Source: Candidatus Accumulibacter necessarius
GTDB taxonomy: Bacteria; Pseudomonadota; Gammaproteobacteria; Burkholderiales; Rhodocyclaceae
Length of the DNA stretch: 46,263 nucleotides
Reading direction: 5' to 3'
Assembly: GCA_017302435.1 (NCBI GenBank)
Contig: JAFLDL010000039.1
Location: 1-46,263 of the forward strand
Both the position numbers and the translations under genes were made by a program. Positions 1-10,173 of the stretch are shown here, piece by piece. How positions within the stretch are numbered: the stretch's first letter is position 1; every line of letters starts with the position of its first letter. The notes beneath the pieces are model-generated. The model was not told where the DNA came from. It saw only the letters and a program-made list of their open reading frames with translations, and did no database searches.

Positions 1-23
1 ACGGGCTCACAGAGTGAGCCCGT
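1..23. repeat. Perfect inverted repeat at the window edge
   Basis: Two 10-base arms, ACGGGCTCAC and GTGAGCCCGT, flank a 3-base loop, and an A-rich run (CAGAAAAAAG) follows on the plus strand. It lies about 235 bases beyond the 3' end of the minus-strand kinase gene and could be its terminator. However, the T-run needed on the minus strand would lie outside the window, so only the hairpin can be asserted. Confidence 0.55.
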
Positions 24-258
24 CAGAAAAAAGTTCGCCGCCGCCGTGGGGCTCGTCAGAGATTCGGGGTGGTTGCTCCATAATGCCGCAAATCAGGGGG
101 CTGTGAACAGACCCTTGGTAACTCATTACGCGTAAACGATTATTTCGGAGGGTCAACGACGTTGGCATTCATGCGATTGCCCTGGCTAGCGCGGCGCCCA
201 GGAAGAAACGAGAGGTCGAGAGCAGCGGCCAAGCTCACCGTGTGTCGGTAGTGCCGCT
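24..258. other. Intergenic stretch without recognisable gene
   Basis: No convincing reading frame, tRNA-like fold or repeat was seen between the edge hairpin and the 3' end of the kinase gene. Confidence 0.5.
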
Positions 259-1626
259 TCACAGCAACTCGAGGGGTGGCGTCAAGCCTGGGGCCGCTGC
301 CGCAGCACTGCCTTGCACCGCTGCCTGACCCAATTTCGCGAGTGCCTTGTTGGCTTCGCGCAGGCGGTTGAGAACCTTGACCAGCAAAACCTTGTTGAAG
401 CGTTCGCGGACTTCGTCCGAACTCAAGTCCAGGGCGGCACTATTGATGTCAAGAAAAAGGGTGGGTTCCAGCGTGACCACCGTTGCTTGACGGCAGCTAT
501 CGCTTGGGTGCAGGAACGCCATTTCGCCGACCACTTCTCCCGAACCGAGGCGGCAAATCACCCGCCCGTTGGCGGAGACCTCGACAAAGCCGTCCACCAC
601 GATACCAAACCGGCGATGATGGTCGCCCTCGCGGATCAGGGTCACTTTTTCCGAAAGCTCCCGCCAGACGCTGATGCGCAACACTTCCCAGAGTTCGATG
701 TCCTCGAATTCAGCAAAGAAGGCAACCTTGCGCAGCCTTTCGAAGTGAGTCATGTCCTGCTGCGTCTGATCTTCCTCCTGCATCTGGTAGCGTACTGCCG
801 ACAGATCCTTTGCGAACTCGGCGCCATTGCGATAGCGGCTGTAAAGATCCTTTTCCAGCGCCTTCTTGATGATCGGATCGAGGCCGGGCGGCAAGTTCGG
901 ATTGAGTGCGCAGACCGATGGCGAGTCCATGTTGACGATCTTGTAGACCAGCGTCGCGGGGTTGTTGGCGCGAAATGGCAGGCGCCCGGTGAGCAACTGA
1001 AAGAGCAGGACGCCAAGCGAATAGAGGTCAGTCTTGTGGCTGAGAGGATAGTTCTTGACCTGCTCGGGAGACATGTAGGCTGGTGATCCGACACCCATGA
1101 CAAAAGTGGAGTCCTGGCCCATATCCTTGCGCAGATTCAGGCCGAGGCCGAAATCGGTGATCTTCGGGTTGTCGTTCGCATCAATCAGGATATTCGCCGG
1201 CTTGATGTCACGGTGCACGATGCCCTGGCGGAAGGCGTGGTCGAGGGCCAGGCAGCACTTGAAGATGATCCCGATCACCCGGTGCATCGGCAGCAGACGA
1301 TTGATGGCGCAGAACTTGTCGAGCGCCGCGCCGTCAACAAACTCCATCGCCAGATAAGCACGTTCCGGCTCAACCACTGCGTCGTAGATCTTGACGATGT
1401 TCGGATGATCGAGGCGCCGACCAATCGAATCCTCTGTCTGGAACAGCTTGCGCAGACGTCGCGACATGGCTGCATTGTCCTCACCGAAGCGGATCAACTT
1501 GATGGCGACGAGTCGGTCCAAGTCCGGATCGCGGGCCAAGTAGACGATAGCAGTCGCGCCCTTGCCAAGGGAGCGAATGACTTCATACTTGCCGATTTTT
1601 TCCAGCATGCCAGTACCAGACTCCAT
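259..1626 (-). CDS. Serine/threonine protein kinase with C-terminal cyclic-nucleotide-binding-like domain
   Basis: Hanks-type kinase of 455 residues. The glycine loop GKGATAIV is at 21-28, the ATP lysine in VAIK at K43, HRD at 138-140, DFG at 158-160 and the SPE of the activation segment at 186-188, so the kinase should be active. After a short linker, residues 305-420 look like a CRP/cNMP-binding fold: GEVVGEMAFL is followed by an Arg in SCRQATVV, the positions that hold the phosphate and ribose of cyclic nucleotides in that family. No membrane segment or PASTA repeat is present, so it is probably cytosolic. The first ATG (1626) lacks a clear Shine-Dalgarno; the ATG at 1608 (MLEKIGKYEV), with GGAG upstream, is an alternative start. 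It is divergent from grpE-dnaK-dnaJ. Nucleotide control of the kinase is inference; the substrate is unknown. Confidence 0.9.
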   Translation of the reverse strand: MESGTGMLEKIGKYEVIRSLGKGATAIVYLARDPDLDRLVAIKLIRFGEDNAAMSRRLRKLFQTEDSIGRRLDHPNIVKIYDAVVEPERAYLAMEFVDGAALDKFCAINRLLPMHRVIGIIFKCCLALDHAFRQGIVHRDIKPANILIDANDNPKITDFGLGLNLRKDMGQDSTFVMGVGSPAYMSPEQVKNYPLSHKTDLYSLGVLLFQLLTGRLPFRANNPATLVYKIVNMDSPSVCALNPNLPPGLDPIIKKALEKDLYSRYRNGAEFAKDLSAVRYQMQEEDQTQQDMTHFERLRKVAFFAEFEDIELWEVLRISVWRELSEKVTLIREGDHHRRFGIVVDGFVEVSANGRVICRLGSGEVVGEMAFLHPSDSCRQATVVTLEPTLFLDINSAALDLSSDEVRERFNKVLLVKVLNRLREANKALAKLGQAAVQGSAAAAAPGLTPPLELL

Positions 1627-1729
1627 CCAGGACCACTGGGGATCAAATGCTATCAGCAGAAGCGTTGCCCGGATGAAAAATTATCCATCAAATGTATTGC
1701 CGGTTACGACCAGCCCGACCAAGAAAAGA

Positions 1730-1756
1730 CTTGAAATTGCCAGACTCGCCCCAAAC
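1730..1756 (+). promoter_or_regulatory. Sigma-32 (RpoH) heat-shock promoter of grpE-dnaK
   Basis: CTTGAAA at 1730-1736 and CCCCAAAC at 1749-1756 are separated by 12 bases. This matches the RpoH consensus (CTTGAAA, 11-16 bases, CCCCATNT) and sits about 30 bases upstream of the grpE start. Confidence 0.8.
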
Positions 1757-1787
1757 TCTTTTCCGTTTTTCAGGGAGATCACCATCT

Positions 1788-2363
1788 ATGCAAGTGAATG
1801 ACAGCGTACCCAATGAGATTGGCGCCGCAGACCAGCCGCCAGACACGACCGACGCGGCGGCCGATGGCAGGTTGACCGGAGAGGAAATCCCCAGTGTCGA
1901 GCAGGCGCTCCACCAGGCGCAATTGAAGTCCGACGAATACCACGACGCGTGGCTCCGTGCCAAAGCTGAAACCGAGAACGTTCGCCGCCGGGCTCAGGAA
2001 GACATTGCCAAGGCTGCAAAGTTCGCAATCGATCGCTTCGCGCGGGAGTTATTGGCCGTGAAGGATAGCCTTGAGGCCGCTCTGGGTATCGAAACGGCCA
2101 GTGTGGAGAGTCTTCGCTCGGGCACGGAACTCACCCTCAGGCAACTGGCCGCCGCTTTCGAGAAGTCAGCACTGACTGAAGTCAATCCCATTGGCGAAAA
2201 ATTCGATCCGCATCGCCATCAGGCGATCAGCGTCGTTGAATCCGAACAGGAGCCGAACACCGTCGTGACCGTCCTGCAGAAGGGCTATCTATTGGCTGAC
2301 CGCGTGCTGCGCCCGGCGCTGGTCATCGTTGCCAAGGGAAGCAGCTTGAAATCGGCGCAATGA
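1788..2363 (+). CDS. grpE: Nucleotide exchange factor GrpE
   Basis: GrpE of 191 residues releases ADP from DnaK in the cytosolic DnaK-DnaJ-GrpE cycle. The N-terminal third is acidic and low in complexity. It is followed by a long helix ([20 protein letters not shown]) with the family segment [16 protein letters not shown], and the C-terminal beta part carries [16 protein letters not shown] and the end segment [19 protein letters not shown]. The reading frame is open further upstream, but ATG 1788 is chosen because GGGAG at 1773-1777 is properly spaced and a sigma-32 promoter lies just before it. dnaK follows after 83 bases. Confidence 0.97.
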   Translation: MQVNDSVPNEIGAADQPPDTTDAAADGRLTGEEIPSVEQALHQAQLKSDEYHDAWLRAKAETENVRRRAQEDIAKAAKFAIDRFARELLAVKDSLEAALGIETASVESLRSGTELTLRQLAAAFEKSALTEVNPIGEKFDPHRHQAISVVESEQEPNTVVTVLQKGYLLADRVLRPALVIVAKGSSLKSAQ

Positions 2364-2446
2364 TCCCCAGCTAGAGGGCGTGAGAAAGCCGTCTGGTGAT
2401 TGGCAAATATCAATACAAAACAAAGAGATACTGAAAGGATTGTGAA

Positions 2447-4375
2447 ATGGGCAAGATCATCGGGATTGACCTGGGCACGACCAACTCCTGTGTTGCCGTG
2501 ATGGAAAACGGCAAGCCAAAAGTCATCGAAAACTCTGAAGGCGCGCGGACTACGCCGTCGATCGTTGCCTATGCGGAGGATGGCGAGATCCTCTGCGGCG
2601 CGCCGGCCAAGCGTCAGGCGGTAACCAATCCACGGAATACCCTGTACGCCGTCAAGCGACTGATTGGGCGTCGCTTTGAAGAGAAGGAAGTACAGAAAGA
2701 CATCTCGCTGATGCCCTTCAAGATCCTCAAGGCGGACAATGGCGACGCCTGGGTGGAGGTGCGAGGCAAGAAGATTGCCCCGCCACAGGTCTCCGCCGAA
2801 GTGTTGCGCAAGATGAAGAAAACCGCCGAGGATTACCTTGGGGAGGAAGTCACCGACGCGGTCATCACCGTGCCTGCCTATTTCAACGACAGTCAGCGTC
2901 AGGCGACCAAGGACGCGGGGCGAATCGCCGGTCTTGAGGTGAAGCGCATCATCAATGAGCCGACGGCTGCGGCCCTGGCCTTTGGTATGGACAAGAAGCA
3001 GGGCGACAAGAAGATCGCAGTCTATGACCTCGGGGGCGGCACCTTCGATATCTCCATCATCGAGATCGCAGAGGTCGAAGGTGAGCATCAGTTCGAAGTG
3101 CTGTCGACCAATGGCGACACTTTCCTCGGTGGCGAAGACTTCGACCAGCGTCTGATCGACTACATCATCGACGAATTCAAGAAGGAGTCCGGCGTTAACC
3201 TGAAGGCCGACGTTCTTGCCCTGCAGCGCCTCAAGGATGCTGCCGAAAAAGCCAAGATCGAGCTGTCGTCCGGCCAGCAGAACGAGATCAACCTGCCGTA
3301 CATCACGGCTGACGCATCGGGCCCCAAGCACCTGACACTGAAGATCACCCGGGCCAAGTTCGAGTCGCTGGTGGACGATCTGATCGAGCGCACCATCGAG
3401 CCGTGTCGCATTGCACTCAAGGATGCCGGCTGCAAGATCGGTGACATCAACGACGTCATCCTGGTTGGTGGCCAGTCCCGGATGCCCAAGGTTCAGGAGA
3501 AAGTGAAGGAGTTTTTCGGCCGCGAACCGCGTCGGGACGTCAACCCGGACGAAGCCGTTGCTGTCGGTGCAGCGATCCAGGGCGGCGTCCTGCAGGGCGA
3601 GGTCAAGGACGTTCTTCTGCTCGACGTGACGCCCCTGTCGCTGGGTATCGAGACGCTGGGCGGCGTGATGACCAAGCTGATCAAGAAGAACACAACCATT
3701 CCGACCAAGGCGACACAGGTTTTCTCGACGGCTGACGATGGCCAGTCCGCGGTCACGATTCACGTTCTGCAGGGTGAGCGCGAAATGGCTGCCGGCAACA
3801 AGAGTCTCGGCCAGTTCAACCTCTCGGATATTCCGCCGGCGCCCCGCGGCATGCCGCAGATTGAAGTCACCTTTGATATTGACGCCAACGGCATCCTGCA
3901 TGTTTCGGCCAAGGACAAGGCGACTGGCAAGGAGAACAAGATCAGGATCCAGGCCTCGTCGGGCCTCAGTGAGGCGGAAGTGCAGCGCATGGTGCAGGAC
4001 GCCGAGATGCACGCGGAAGAGGATCGGAAAGCTCATGAACTGGCGGAGGCACGCAATCAGTGCGACGGCATGATTCACACCGTCAAGAAGTCGCTGGCCG
4101 AATATGGCAAGGAACTCTCCGACAGCGAGAAGGCGGTCATAGAAAAGGCGATGAAGGAAGCCGAAGAGGCAATCCGCGGCAGCGATCTCGAAGAGATCAA
4201 GGGAAAGAGTGAGGCGCTTGGGACAGCGGCACAGAAGCTTGGCGAGAAAATGTACGCCAAGCAGCAGGAGCATTCCGGTGGCGCCGAGGGCTCTGGCGGA
4301 GCTGGCGGCGAGGCAAAAAAGGACGACAGCGACGTGGTGGACGCCGAATTCACCGAAGTCAAGGACAAGAAGTAG
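2447..4375 (+). CDS. dnaK: Molecular chaperone DnaK (Hsp70)
   Basis: Full-length Hsp70 of 642 residues, the ATP-driven chaperone for unfolded polypeptides. All three signatures are visible: [14 protein letters not shown] near the N-terminus, [13 protein letters not shown] in the phosphate-2 region, and [17 protein letters not shown]. The substrate-binding domain follows ([20 protein letters not shown]), and the C-terminal lid ends in a Gly/Ala-rich linker and an acidic EEVK-like tail (FTEVKDKK). ATG 2447 has AAAGGA seven bases upstream. It is second in the grpE-dnaK-dnaJ heat-shock operon and probably shares the sigma-32 promoter. Confidence 0.99.
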   Translation: MGKIIGIDLGTTNSCVAVMENGKPKVIENSEGARTTPSIVAYAEDGEILCGAPAKRQAVTNPRNTLYAVKRLIGRRFEEKEVQKDISLMPFKILKADNGDAWVEVRGKKIAPPQVSAEVLRKMKKTAEDYLGEEVTDAVITVPAYFNDSQRQATKDAGRIAGLEVKRIINEPTAAALAFGMDKKQGDKKIAVYDLGGGTFDISIIEIAEVEGEHQFEVLSTNGDTFLGGEDFDQRLIDYIIDEFKKESGVNLKADVLALQRLKDAAEKAKIELSSGQQNEINLPYITADASGPKHLTLKITRAKFESLVDDLIERTIEPCRIALKDAGCKIGDINDVILVGGQSRMPKVQEKVKEFFGREPRRDVNPDEAVAVGAAIQGGVLQGEVKDVLLLDVTPLSLGIETLGGVMTKLIKKNTTIPTKATQVFSTADDGQSAVTIHVLQGEREMAAGNKSLGQFNLSDIPPAPRGMPQIEVTFDIDANGILHVSAKDKATGKENKIRIQASSGLSEAEVQRMVQDAEMHAEEDRKAHELAEARNQCDGMIHTVKKSLAEYGKELSDSEKAVIEKAMKEAEEAIRGSDLEEIKGKSEALGTAAQKLGEKMYAKQQEHSGGAEGSGGAGGEAKKDDSDVVDAEFTEVKDKK

Positions 4376-4441
4376 GCATCCACCTGAAGGGCGGGGCGTA
4401 TAATCGCGCCTCGCTCCGTCCCTCAATGCATTGAAGAACCC

Positions 4442-5560
4442 ATGGCCAAACGCGACTTTTACGATATTCTGGGGGTCAATCGAGACGCCTCGGATGATGA
4501 AATAAAGAAGGCTTACCGCAAGCTGGCAATGAAATATCATCCGGACCGGAACCCGGATAACCCCAAGGCCGAGGAACACTTCAAGGAAGTCAAGGAAGCC
4601 TACGAGATTCTTACGGACGGGGAGAAGCGCGCCGCCTACGACCAATACGGTCATGCCGGCATTGATCCGCAGGCGGGTATGGGGGCTGCTGGAGCGGCTG
4701 GTTTTTCGGACGCTTTCGGCGGCATCTTCGACGAGATTTTCGGTGGCCGGCGAGGTGGCCGATCGAACGTCTACCGTGGCGCCGATCTACGCTACAACCT
4801 CGAGATCACGCTAGAACAGGCGGCCTTCGGCACCGAAACCAAGATTCGCATCCCAACGATGGAGGTTTGCGACGCCTGCCATGGGAGTGGCGCCAAAGCC
4901 GGTACGCAGCCGAAGACCTGCCCTACCTGCCAGGGTAGCGGTCAGGTACGTCTGCAACAGGGTTTCTTCTCTATCCAGCAGACCTGCCCAAAGTGTCACG
5001 GCACCGGACGTTACATTGCCGATCCGTGCACTGCTTGTCACGGGGCTGGGCGGGTCAAGCAGCACAAGACGCTGGCGGTCAAGATTCCCGCCGGCGTCGA
5101 TGAGGGCGATCGCATTCGGCTCTCGAGCGAAGGCGAGCACGGCATCAACGGCGGCCCTTCGGGAGACCTTTATGTCCAGATTCACCTCAAGGCGCATCCG
5201 GTTTTTCAGCGCGAACAGAATGATCTGCACTGTGAGATGCCCATCAGTTTTACAACCGCCGCTCTCGGTGGAGAAATCGATATCCCGACCCTTGACGGCG
5301 TAGCGAAGATTCGTGTTCCGCCGGAGACTCAGTCCGGAAAGACCTTTCGTTTGCGTGGCAAAGGCATCAAGGGAGTTCGCAGCAATGCTCACGGTGACCT
5401 GCTGTGTCACGTGGTGGTCGAAACACCGGTTCATCTCACGGAACGGCAAAAAGAGCTGTTGCGTGAGCTGGAGGAGTCCAGTCGAGAGAACTCTGCGCAC
5501 CATAACCCGCGCGCAAAGTCCTGGATGGATCGGGTACGCGACTTTTTTGCAGCCACCTGA
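4442..5560 (+). CDS. dnaJ: Co-chaperone DnaJ (Hsp40, class A)
   Basis: DnaJ of 372 residues delivers substrates to DnaK and stimulates its ATPase. The J domain (1-70) holds the essential HPD in [10 protein letters not shown] Gly/Phe-rich region (about 75-110) follows, then four zinc-binding CxxCxGxG repeats: [24 protein letters not shown] and CTACHGAG. The C-terminal substrate domains are complete. The gene lies 66 bases after dnaK. A TATAAT sequence at 4399-4404 in that gap lacks a good -35 partner, so an extra internal promoter is only possible. Confidence 0.98.
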   Translation: MAKRDFYDILGVNRDASDDEIKKAYRKLAMKYHPDRNPDNPKAEEHFKEVKEAYEILTDGEKRAAYDQYGHAGIDPQAGMGAAGAAGFSDAFGGIFDEIFGGRRGGRSNVYRGADLRYNLEITLEQAAFGTETKIRIPTMEVCDACHGSGAKAGTQPKTCPTCQGSGQVRLQQGFFSIQQTCPKCHGTGRYIADPCTACHGAGRVKQHKTLAVKIPAGVDEGDRIRLSSEGEHGINGGPSGDLYVQIHLKAHPVFQREQNDLHCEMPISFTTAALGGEIDIPTLDGVAKIRVPPETQSGKTFRLRGKGIKGVRSNAHGDLLCHVVVETPVHLTERQKELLRELEESSRENSAHHNPRAKSWMDRVRDFFAAT

Positions 5561-5730
5561 GGCGCATCGTTTCTGCCTTGTGAGGCGCGGCAGGCCTCTG
5601 CAGCGTCCGCAGCATTCAGTAGCAGTTCCATCGTGTAAGCACAGTGTCAGCTTGTTTCGCCATCCTTCTCTGGTGCTGGCCGTGGTCAGTAAGTCACGGT
5701 GGGGGACGTACACACTGGGAGGGGGGCGGC

Positions 5731-6873
5731 ATGGGGCTTGCTAGAGCGCTGCTGTTTGGCTTGCTGAGCTGGATCGGCGGGGTTGTCGCGGGTGAGGTCG
5801 GCGTCACCGACAGGAGTATCCTGATCGGCATGACAGCCCCGTTTTCGGGCCCGAACGGGGCTTACGGGCTGGACATGAAAATGGTCATCAACGCCTATTT
5901 TCGTCAGCTCAACGATGCGGGCGGCATCCATGGCCGAAGGCTTGAACTGCGGGCGCTGGACGATGGCTACGAGACCGAGCGGGCGGTCGCCAATACCAGG
6001 GCACTGATCAGCCAGGAGCAGGTGTTTGCCTTGCTCGCGTCGTACGGATCCAGTCCAACAACGGCGGCAATGAACGAGGTTTTCGGTGTGGCCAGGGTGC
6101 CACTGGTCGGAACCATTTCCGGTGCCGATTCGATCCGGCAGTCACCCAAAGACAACCCGAACAATCGCTACATGTTCAACGTACGCGCGAGTTACGCGAA
6201 CGAGACCGAAGCGATCGTCAACCAGCTGACCTCGCTCGGTTTCAAGAACATTGCCGTCCTCTACCAGAATGACGGCTTCGGCAAGTCAGGCCTCGATGGC
6301 GTCGTCGCGGCGCTCGGGAAACACAATCAGTCGCCGTCAGCAGTCGCTACGGTGGAGCGTAACTCGGTCGATGTCGGCCAGGCGGTTCAGACAATCACGA
6401 GGGCGAACCCGCAAGCCGTGATCATGGTGACGCTCTACAAGCCGACTGCGGCTTTCGTGCGGGCGATGCGGAAGGCCAATCAGACGCCGCAGTTCATGAC
6501 GCTCTCGCCGGTTGGCGCTGACCTGCTGGTCCAGGAGCTCGGCGACGAAGCCCGCGGCATAGGGATTTCGCAGGTCATGCCCTACCCCTGGAACGACACC
6601 ACGCCGATGGTGCGCGAATACCAGAAACTGCTCGGTAAACAGGGTAAACCCACCTACTATGGCGTCGAGGCCTACGCTATGGCGAAGGTGCTGGTTGATG
6701 CGCTCCGGAAGTCTGGCAAGGATCTCACCCGCGAAAAGCTGATAACCAGTCTGGAGAGCATGCAGAACCACGATCTGGGCGGCTACCGCGTCAGCTACTC
6801 GGCCAGCGAGCGATTTGGCTCCCGGTTTGTCGACCTGACGGTGGTTGGCAGCGGCGGCCGGGTTCTTCGTTAG
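5731..6873 (+). CDS. Periplasmic branched-chain amino-acid-type substrate-binding protein (LivK-like)
   Basis: Type I periplasmic binding protein of 380 residues. A signal peptide (MGLARALLFGLLSWIGGVVAG) is followed by the family opening ILIGMTAPFSGPNGAYGLDM and the hinge segment LASYGSSPTTAAMNEVFG. The later segment NIAVLYQNDGFGKSGLDGV is typical of LivK/Peripla_BP_6 proteins that feed HAAT-type ABC transporters. ATG 5731 is preferred over an in-frame ATG at 5644, because GGGAGG lies just before it and the signal peptide then starts at residue 1. No permease or ATPase gene is adjacent, so the ligand and partner transporter cannot be told. Some members instead act as sensors. Confidence 0.88.
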   Translation: MGLARALLFGLLSWIGGVVAGEVGVTDRSILIGMTAPFSGPNGAYGLDMKMVINAYFRQLNDAGGIHGRRLELRALDDGYETERAVANTRALISQEQVFALLASYGSSPTTAAMNEVFGVARVPLVGTISGADSIRQSPKDNPNNRYMFNVRASYANETEAIVNQLTSLGFKNIAVLYQNDGFGKSGLDGVVAALGKHNQSPSAVATVERNSVDVGQAVQTITRANPQAVIMVTLYKPTAAFVRAMRKANQTPQFMTLSPVGADLLVQELGDEARGIGISQVMPYPWNDTTPMVREYQKLLGKQGKPTYYGVEAYAMAKVLVDALRKSGKDLTREKLITSLESMQNHDLGGYRVSYSASERFGSRFVDLTVVGSGGRVLR

Positions 6874-6941
6874 GACCTCAGCAGTCTGCGGCAGCCGTGC
6901 CGGGCGAGGGGCCAGTGTCTCGTCCGATAGCGGCGGGGCAA

Positions 6942-8327
6942 TCAGGCGCGACGCCAGCTTGTTCCCTTGACGCCATCCTCCAGGACGACTCCGGCGACTG
7001 CCAGTTCGGCGCGGATTCTGTCCGCTGCAGCGTAATCCCTGCCCTGTTTTGCGGCCGCGCGCGCCGCGATGAGTGTTTCAATGCGCTCGGCGGGCATTTC
7101 TTCACCGCCGCTCGGCGTCGCCTGCAGGAACACCTGCGGGTCACGCCTGAGCAGGCCCAGCAACCCAGACAGACCACGCAACTGGGTGGCCAGCTCGGCA
7201 GACTTGCTACGGTTTACCTCGGCAGCCAGATCGAACAAGACGGCACAGGCTTCGGGGGTGTTGAAGTCGTCATTCATTGCCGCACCGAAGCGAAGCGCAT
7301 GCGCCTCGGTCCAGTCGACCTCGGAATTCCCGGGTTGCGCAGCCTTGAGCGCGGTATAGAGCCGGCTCAAGGCATGGCGGGCATCGTCGAGGTGGGCATC
7401 AGAATAGTTCAGCGGGCTGCGATAGTGCGCACGCACAATGAAGAAACGCAGCACTTCGGGATCGTACCTCTTGAGGATTTCCCTGATGGTGAAAAAATTG
7501 CCGAGCGATTTCGACATCTTCTCGTCATCGACGCGAACGAAACCGTTGTGCATCCAGTAGTTGACGAAGCGGCAGGCGTGCGCTCCTTCGGACTGCGCAA
7601 TCTCATTTTCATGGTGAGGAAACTGCAGGTCCTGTCCTCCGCCATGAATGTCAAAGTGCTTACCCAGCAGCTCCGAACTCATCGCTGAACACTCGATGTG
7701 CCAGCCTGGCCTTCCATTGCCCCAGGGCGAAGCCCAGAAAGGCTCACCCTCCTTGGCCTGTTTCCAGAGCACGAAGTCGAGCGGATCCTCCTTGCCTGCG
7801 TCGACGTCGACGCGCTCACCGGCCTGCAGGTCGTCAAGCGACTTCCCCGAGAGCTTGCCGTAGCCGGGAAACTTGCGCACCGAAAAGTTCACGTCACCAG
7901 CCGCAGCTTGGTAAGCAAGCCCATTTTTTTCGAGCTGCCCAATCAGCGCGAGCATCTGCGGCACGTGCTCGGTTGCGCGCGGTTCATGGTCCGGCTTTTC
8001 CACCCCCAGCGCTGCCGCGTCCTCATCCATGAAGCGGATGAAGCGTGCGGTCAGTTCGCCTATGCTTTCGTTGTTTTCCCGCGCCCGTTTGATGATTTTG
8101 TCATCGATATCGGTGATATTCCGGACATAGCACACCTGCAGCCCGCTCGCTCGCAGCCAGCGCTGAACCAGGTCAAAAACCACCAGAACTCGGGCATGAC
8201 CCAGATGGCAGTAATCGTAGACGGTCATTCCACAGACGTACATCCGCACACTGCCTGGCGTGATCGGTACGAAGTCCTGTTTTTCCCTTGTCAGCGAGTT
8301 GTAGATCTTCAGCATTCCTGGGCCCAC
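6942..8327 (-). CDS. cysS: Cysteinyl-tRNA synthetase
   Basis: Class I aminoacyl-tRNA synthetase that charges tRNA-Cys; 461 residues, normal length. The HIGH-type motif is HLGH at 41-44, the zinc ligands include Cys32 ([14 protein letters not shown]), CSAMS after WHIE, and [10 protein letters not shown], and the KMSKS loop is [10 protein letters not shown]. Two starts compete. GTG 8327 has a perfect GGAGG six bases upstream (complement of 8334-8338). ATG 8315 gives the family-typical MLKIYNSL but has no well-spaced Shine-Dalgarno. GTG is used here on spacing. It is convergent with the LivK-like gene and divergent from the TPR gene. Confidence 0.98.
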   Translation of the reverse strand: MGPGMLKIYNSLTREKQDFVPITPGSVRMYVCGMTVYDYCHLGHARVLVVFDLVQRWLRASGLQVCYVRNITDIDDKIIKRARENNESIGELTARFIRFMDEDAAALGVEKPDHEPRATEHVPQMLALIGQLEKNGLAYQAAAGDVNFSVRKFPGYGKLSGKSLDDLQAGERVDVDAGKEDPLDFVLWKQAKEGEPFWASPWGNGRPGWHIECSAMSSELLGKHFDIHGGGQDLQFPHHENEIAQSEGAHACRFVNYWMHNGFVRVDDEKMSKSLGNFFTIREILKRYDPEVLRFFIVRAHYRSPLNYSDAHLDDARHALSRLYTALKAAQPGNSEVDWTEAHALRFGAAMNDDFNTPEACAVLFDLAAEVNRSKSAELATQLRGLSGLLGLLRRDPQVFLQATPSGGEEMPAERIETLIAARAAAKQGRDYAAADRIRAELAVAGVVLEDGVKGTSWRRA

Positions 8328-8385
8328 GGCGGTCCTCCGCGGCGAGCAGATCGCGTGCGGAGTACTTTGGTTTGGTCGCGCTTCT

Positions 8386-8394
8386 TGTTAGAAT
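8386..8394 (+). promoter_or_regulatory. Probable extended -10 promoter of the TPR-protein gene
   Basis: TGTTAGAAT is an extended -10 element (TGn plus TAGAAT). TTGGTT lies 16 bases upstream (8367-8372). It would start transcription near 8401, just upstream of the ATG at 8445. This also argues against the earlier in-frame GTG at 8406 as the start. Confidence 0.45.
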
Positions 8395-8428
8395 CGTTCG
8401 GTTAAGTGACATCCAACCGCTGCGTGGC

Positions 8429-8439
8429 CGAGTATACCA
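8429..8439 (-). promoter_or_regulatory. Possible extended -10 element for cysS
   Basis: On the minus strand the sequence reads TGGTATACT, a TGn-extended -10, about 105 bases upstream of cysS. No strong -35 is visible, and the TATAC core is partly symmetrical, so the direction is uncertain. Confidence 0.25.
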
Positions 8440-8444
8440 TAACG

Positions 8445-9461
8445 ATGCGTTCGAACTTTCCGCCGCCTGTGCGGGCTTCCTTGCCAGCCGTCGTCATCGG
8501 CTGTCTCATGAGTTGCGCTGCCTTCATTGCCATGGCAGACAGCCTTTCAGATGCCCAGCGGCTGATGAAGCAGGGTGATCCTTCACGGGCACTCGAAGCG
8601 ATCGAAGTCCATGTTGCGAGCAAGCCCGACGATGCCCAGGGGAGATTCACCAAGGGACTGATCCTTGCCGAGATGGGTCGTCCAGCGGAAGCGATAGCCG
8701 TGTTCGGCAAGCTCGTCGAGGACTATCCCGAGTTGCCTGAGCCCTACAACAACTTGGCTGTCCTCTATGCCCAGCAAAAGCAGTACGACAAGGCTCGTAC
8801 GGCGCTGGAGATGGCCATCAGGATTCATCCGGCCTACGCCACGGCCTTCGAGAACCTCGGCGACCTTCACTCCAGGCTGGCTAGCCAAGCGTACGAGAAA
8901 GCCTTGCAGCTTGATCCGTCGAGGCGGATGACACAGTCCAAGCTGACCAGGCTTCGTGACCCGGCCGGCCCGCTATCGAACCGTGTCGGCGGACAGGGTG
9001 AGGCGATGCGGCTGACCGGCGAAACCAGCAACACGGCCAGTGCCGCGGCGGCAGCAGCGTCCGCCGGCGCTGGCGTAGCAACCGCCAAGCCGACGGAAGG
9101 GGTTTCGCCGGCGGCTCGAGTCGGTGACGAGGCGGGCGTGACGAAGACCCTGCAGGGCTGGGCCAACGCCTGGTCACGCAAGGACGCCAAGGCCTATTTC
9201 GCTTACTATGCGGCTGATTTCCGTCCGCCCAGCGGAGTGGCTCGCAAGGCATGGGAAGAGGGGCGCACGCGAGCGATGAAGAAGCCGGGCAAACTCCTGG
9301 TCAAAGTCGAAGACATCAAGGTGTCGTTTGCCGACGACAAGGCGACGGTGCGGCTCAGGCAGAACTACAGTTCGCCATACCTCGATTCTTCGGTGACCAA
9401 GACAATGGTCCTCGTCAGGGCCAAGGGAAAATGGCTGATCCAGCAGGAACGCGTCGGTTGA
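8445..9461 (+). CDS. Exported TPR protein with C-terminal NTF2-like domain
   Basis: Protein of 338 residues starting with a signal peptide (MRSNFPPPVRAS, then a hydrophobic core ending near AFIAMA). Three to four TPR units follow (DAQRLMKQGDPSRALEAIE; GLILAEMGRPAEAIAVFGKL; NNLAVLYAQQKQYDKARTAL; ENLGDLHSRLASQAYEKAL). An Ala-rich linker then leads to a domain of about 110 residues (LQGWANAWSRKDAKAYFAYY to the end) resembling NTF2/SnoaL-like or Cds6-type modules. Such fusions are known in proteobacterial periplasmic proteins, but the role is not defined. It probably acts in the periplasm in protein or envelope assembly, which is inference from the TPRs. GTG 8406 was rejected as start because the signal peptide and promoter fit ATG 8445. 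Confidence 0.8.
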   Translation: MRSNFPPPVRASLPAVVIGCLMSCAAFIAMADSLSDAQRLMKQGDPSRALEAIEVHVASKPDDAQGRFTKGLILAEMGRPAEAIAVFGKLVEDYPELPEPYNNLAVLYAQQKQYDKARTALEMAIRIHPAYATAFENLGDLHSRLASQAYEKALQLDPSRRMTQSKLTRLRDPAGPLSNRVGGQGEAMRLTGETSNTASAAAAAASAGAGVATAKPTEGVSPAARVGDEAGVTKTLQGWANAWSRKDAKAYFAYYAADFRPPSGVARKAWEEGRTRAMKKPGKLLVKVEDIKVSFADDKATVRLRQNYSSPYLDSSVTKTMVLVRAKGKWLIQQERVG

Positions 9462-9606
9462 CGACGCGCCCGGAACCGTCCTGGTCGGCCAGCCGCGAGT
9501 GGCCGGGCGGTGAGCCGGGACCGTCGATGAAACCGGAAAATGAGACGGCAGCGGTACTCTATCGTGCAGTCCGCCTCTCGAAAACCACTTGTGAAGGAGT
9601 TGTGTG

Positions 9607-10173
9607 ATGTACAGGAAACTTGCCCTGATTGCCGGCGGATGGCTTGCCGTTACGGCGCTGGCTGCTCCAAGCGTCGAAATGCAGACCAACATGGGCCGGA
9701 TCGTGATCGAGCTCGATTCCGAAAAGGCACCAAAGACCGTCCAGAATTTCGTCCAGTACGTCGACGAGGGGTTCTACACGGGCACAGTCTTTCACCGCGT
9801 CATTCCTGGCTTCATGATCCAGGGCGGTGGTTTTACCGTTGAAATGGCACAGAAGCCGGCGGCCAGGAAAGTGCAGAATGAAGGCAAGAATGGTCTGAAG
9901 AACGAACGCGGAACGATCGCAATGGCCCGCACCGCAGACCCGCACTCGGCGAGTTCCCAGTTTTTCATCAATCACCGCGACAACGCGGCACTCAACTATC
10001 CCGCCTCTGACGGCTGGGGCTACACCGTTTTTGGCAAGGTCACTCAAGGCATGGACGTGGTGGACAAGATCGCCGGGGTGGCGACCGGAAGCCGCTCGAT
10101 GCACCAGAATGTTCCGCTTGAGCCGGTCATCATTCAGTCGGTCAAGATCATTCCCGAGAAAGGAAAACCATGA
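9607..10173 (+). CDS. ppiA: Periplasmic cyclophilin-type peptidyl-prolyl isomerase
   Basis: Cyclophilin of 188 residues that isomerises Xaa-Pro bonds. A signal peptide ([20 protein letters not shown]) places it in the periplasm. The catalytic core is intact: [34 protein letters not shown] with the active-site region, and [16 protein letters not shown] at 9594-9599 fits ATG 9607 better than the adjacent GTG at 9604. Its TGA overlaps the ATG of the next cyclophilin gene (ATGA), so the two are translationally coupled. Confidence 0.93.
   Translation: MYRKLALIAGGWLAVTALAAPSVEMQTNMGRIVIELDSEKAPKTVQNFVQYVDEGFYTGTVFHRVIPGFMIQGGGFTVEMAQKPAARKVQNEGKNGLKNERGTIAMARTADPHSASSQFFINHRDNAALNYPASDGWGYTVFGKVTQGMDVVDKIAGVATGSRSMHQNVPLEPVIIQSVKIIPEKGKP

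Noticed and set aside
1-23. Rho-independent terminator
   Set aside because: The hairpin is perfect, but the T-run cannot be seen for either strand, so it is reported only as an inverted repeat.
4399-4404. TATAAT between dnaK and dnaJ as a separate dnaJ promoter
   Set aside because: No -35 at usual spacing, and the sigma-32 promoter upstream of grpE is enough to explain expression.
2285-4654. Long minus-strand open frame (789 codons) opposite dnaK
   Set aside because: It is a codon-bias shadow of dnaK, a certain gene; its translation shows no domain and it has no promoter or ribosome site.
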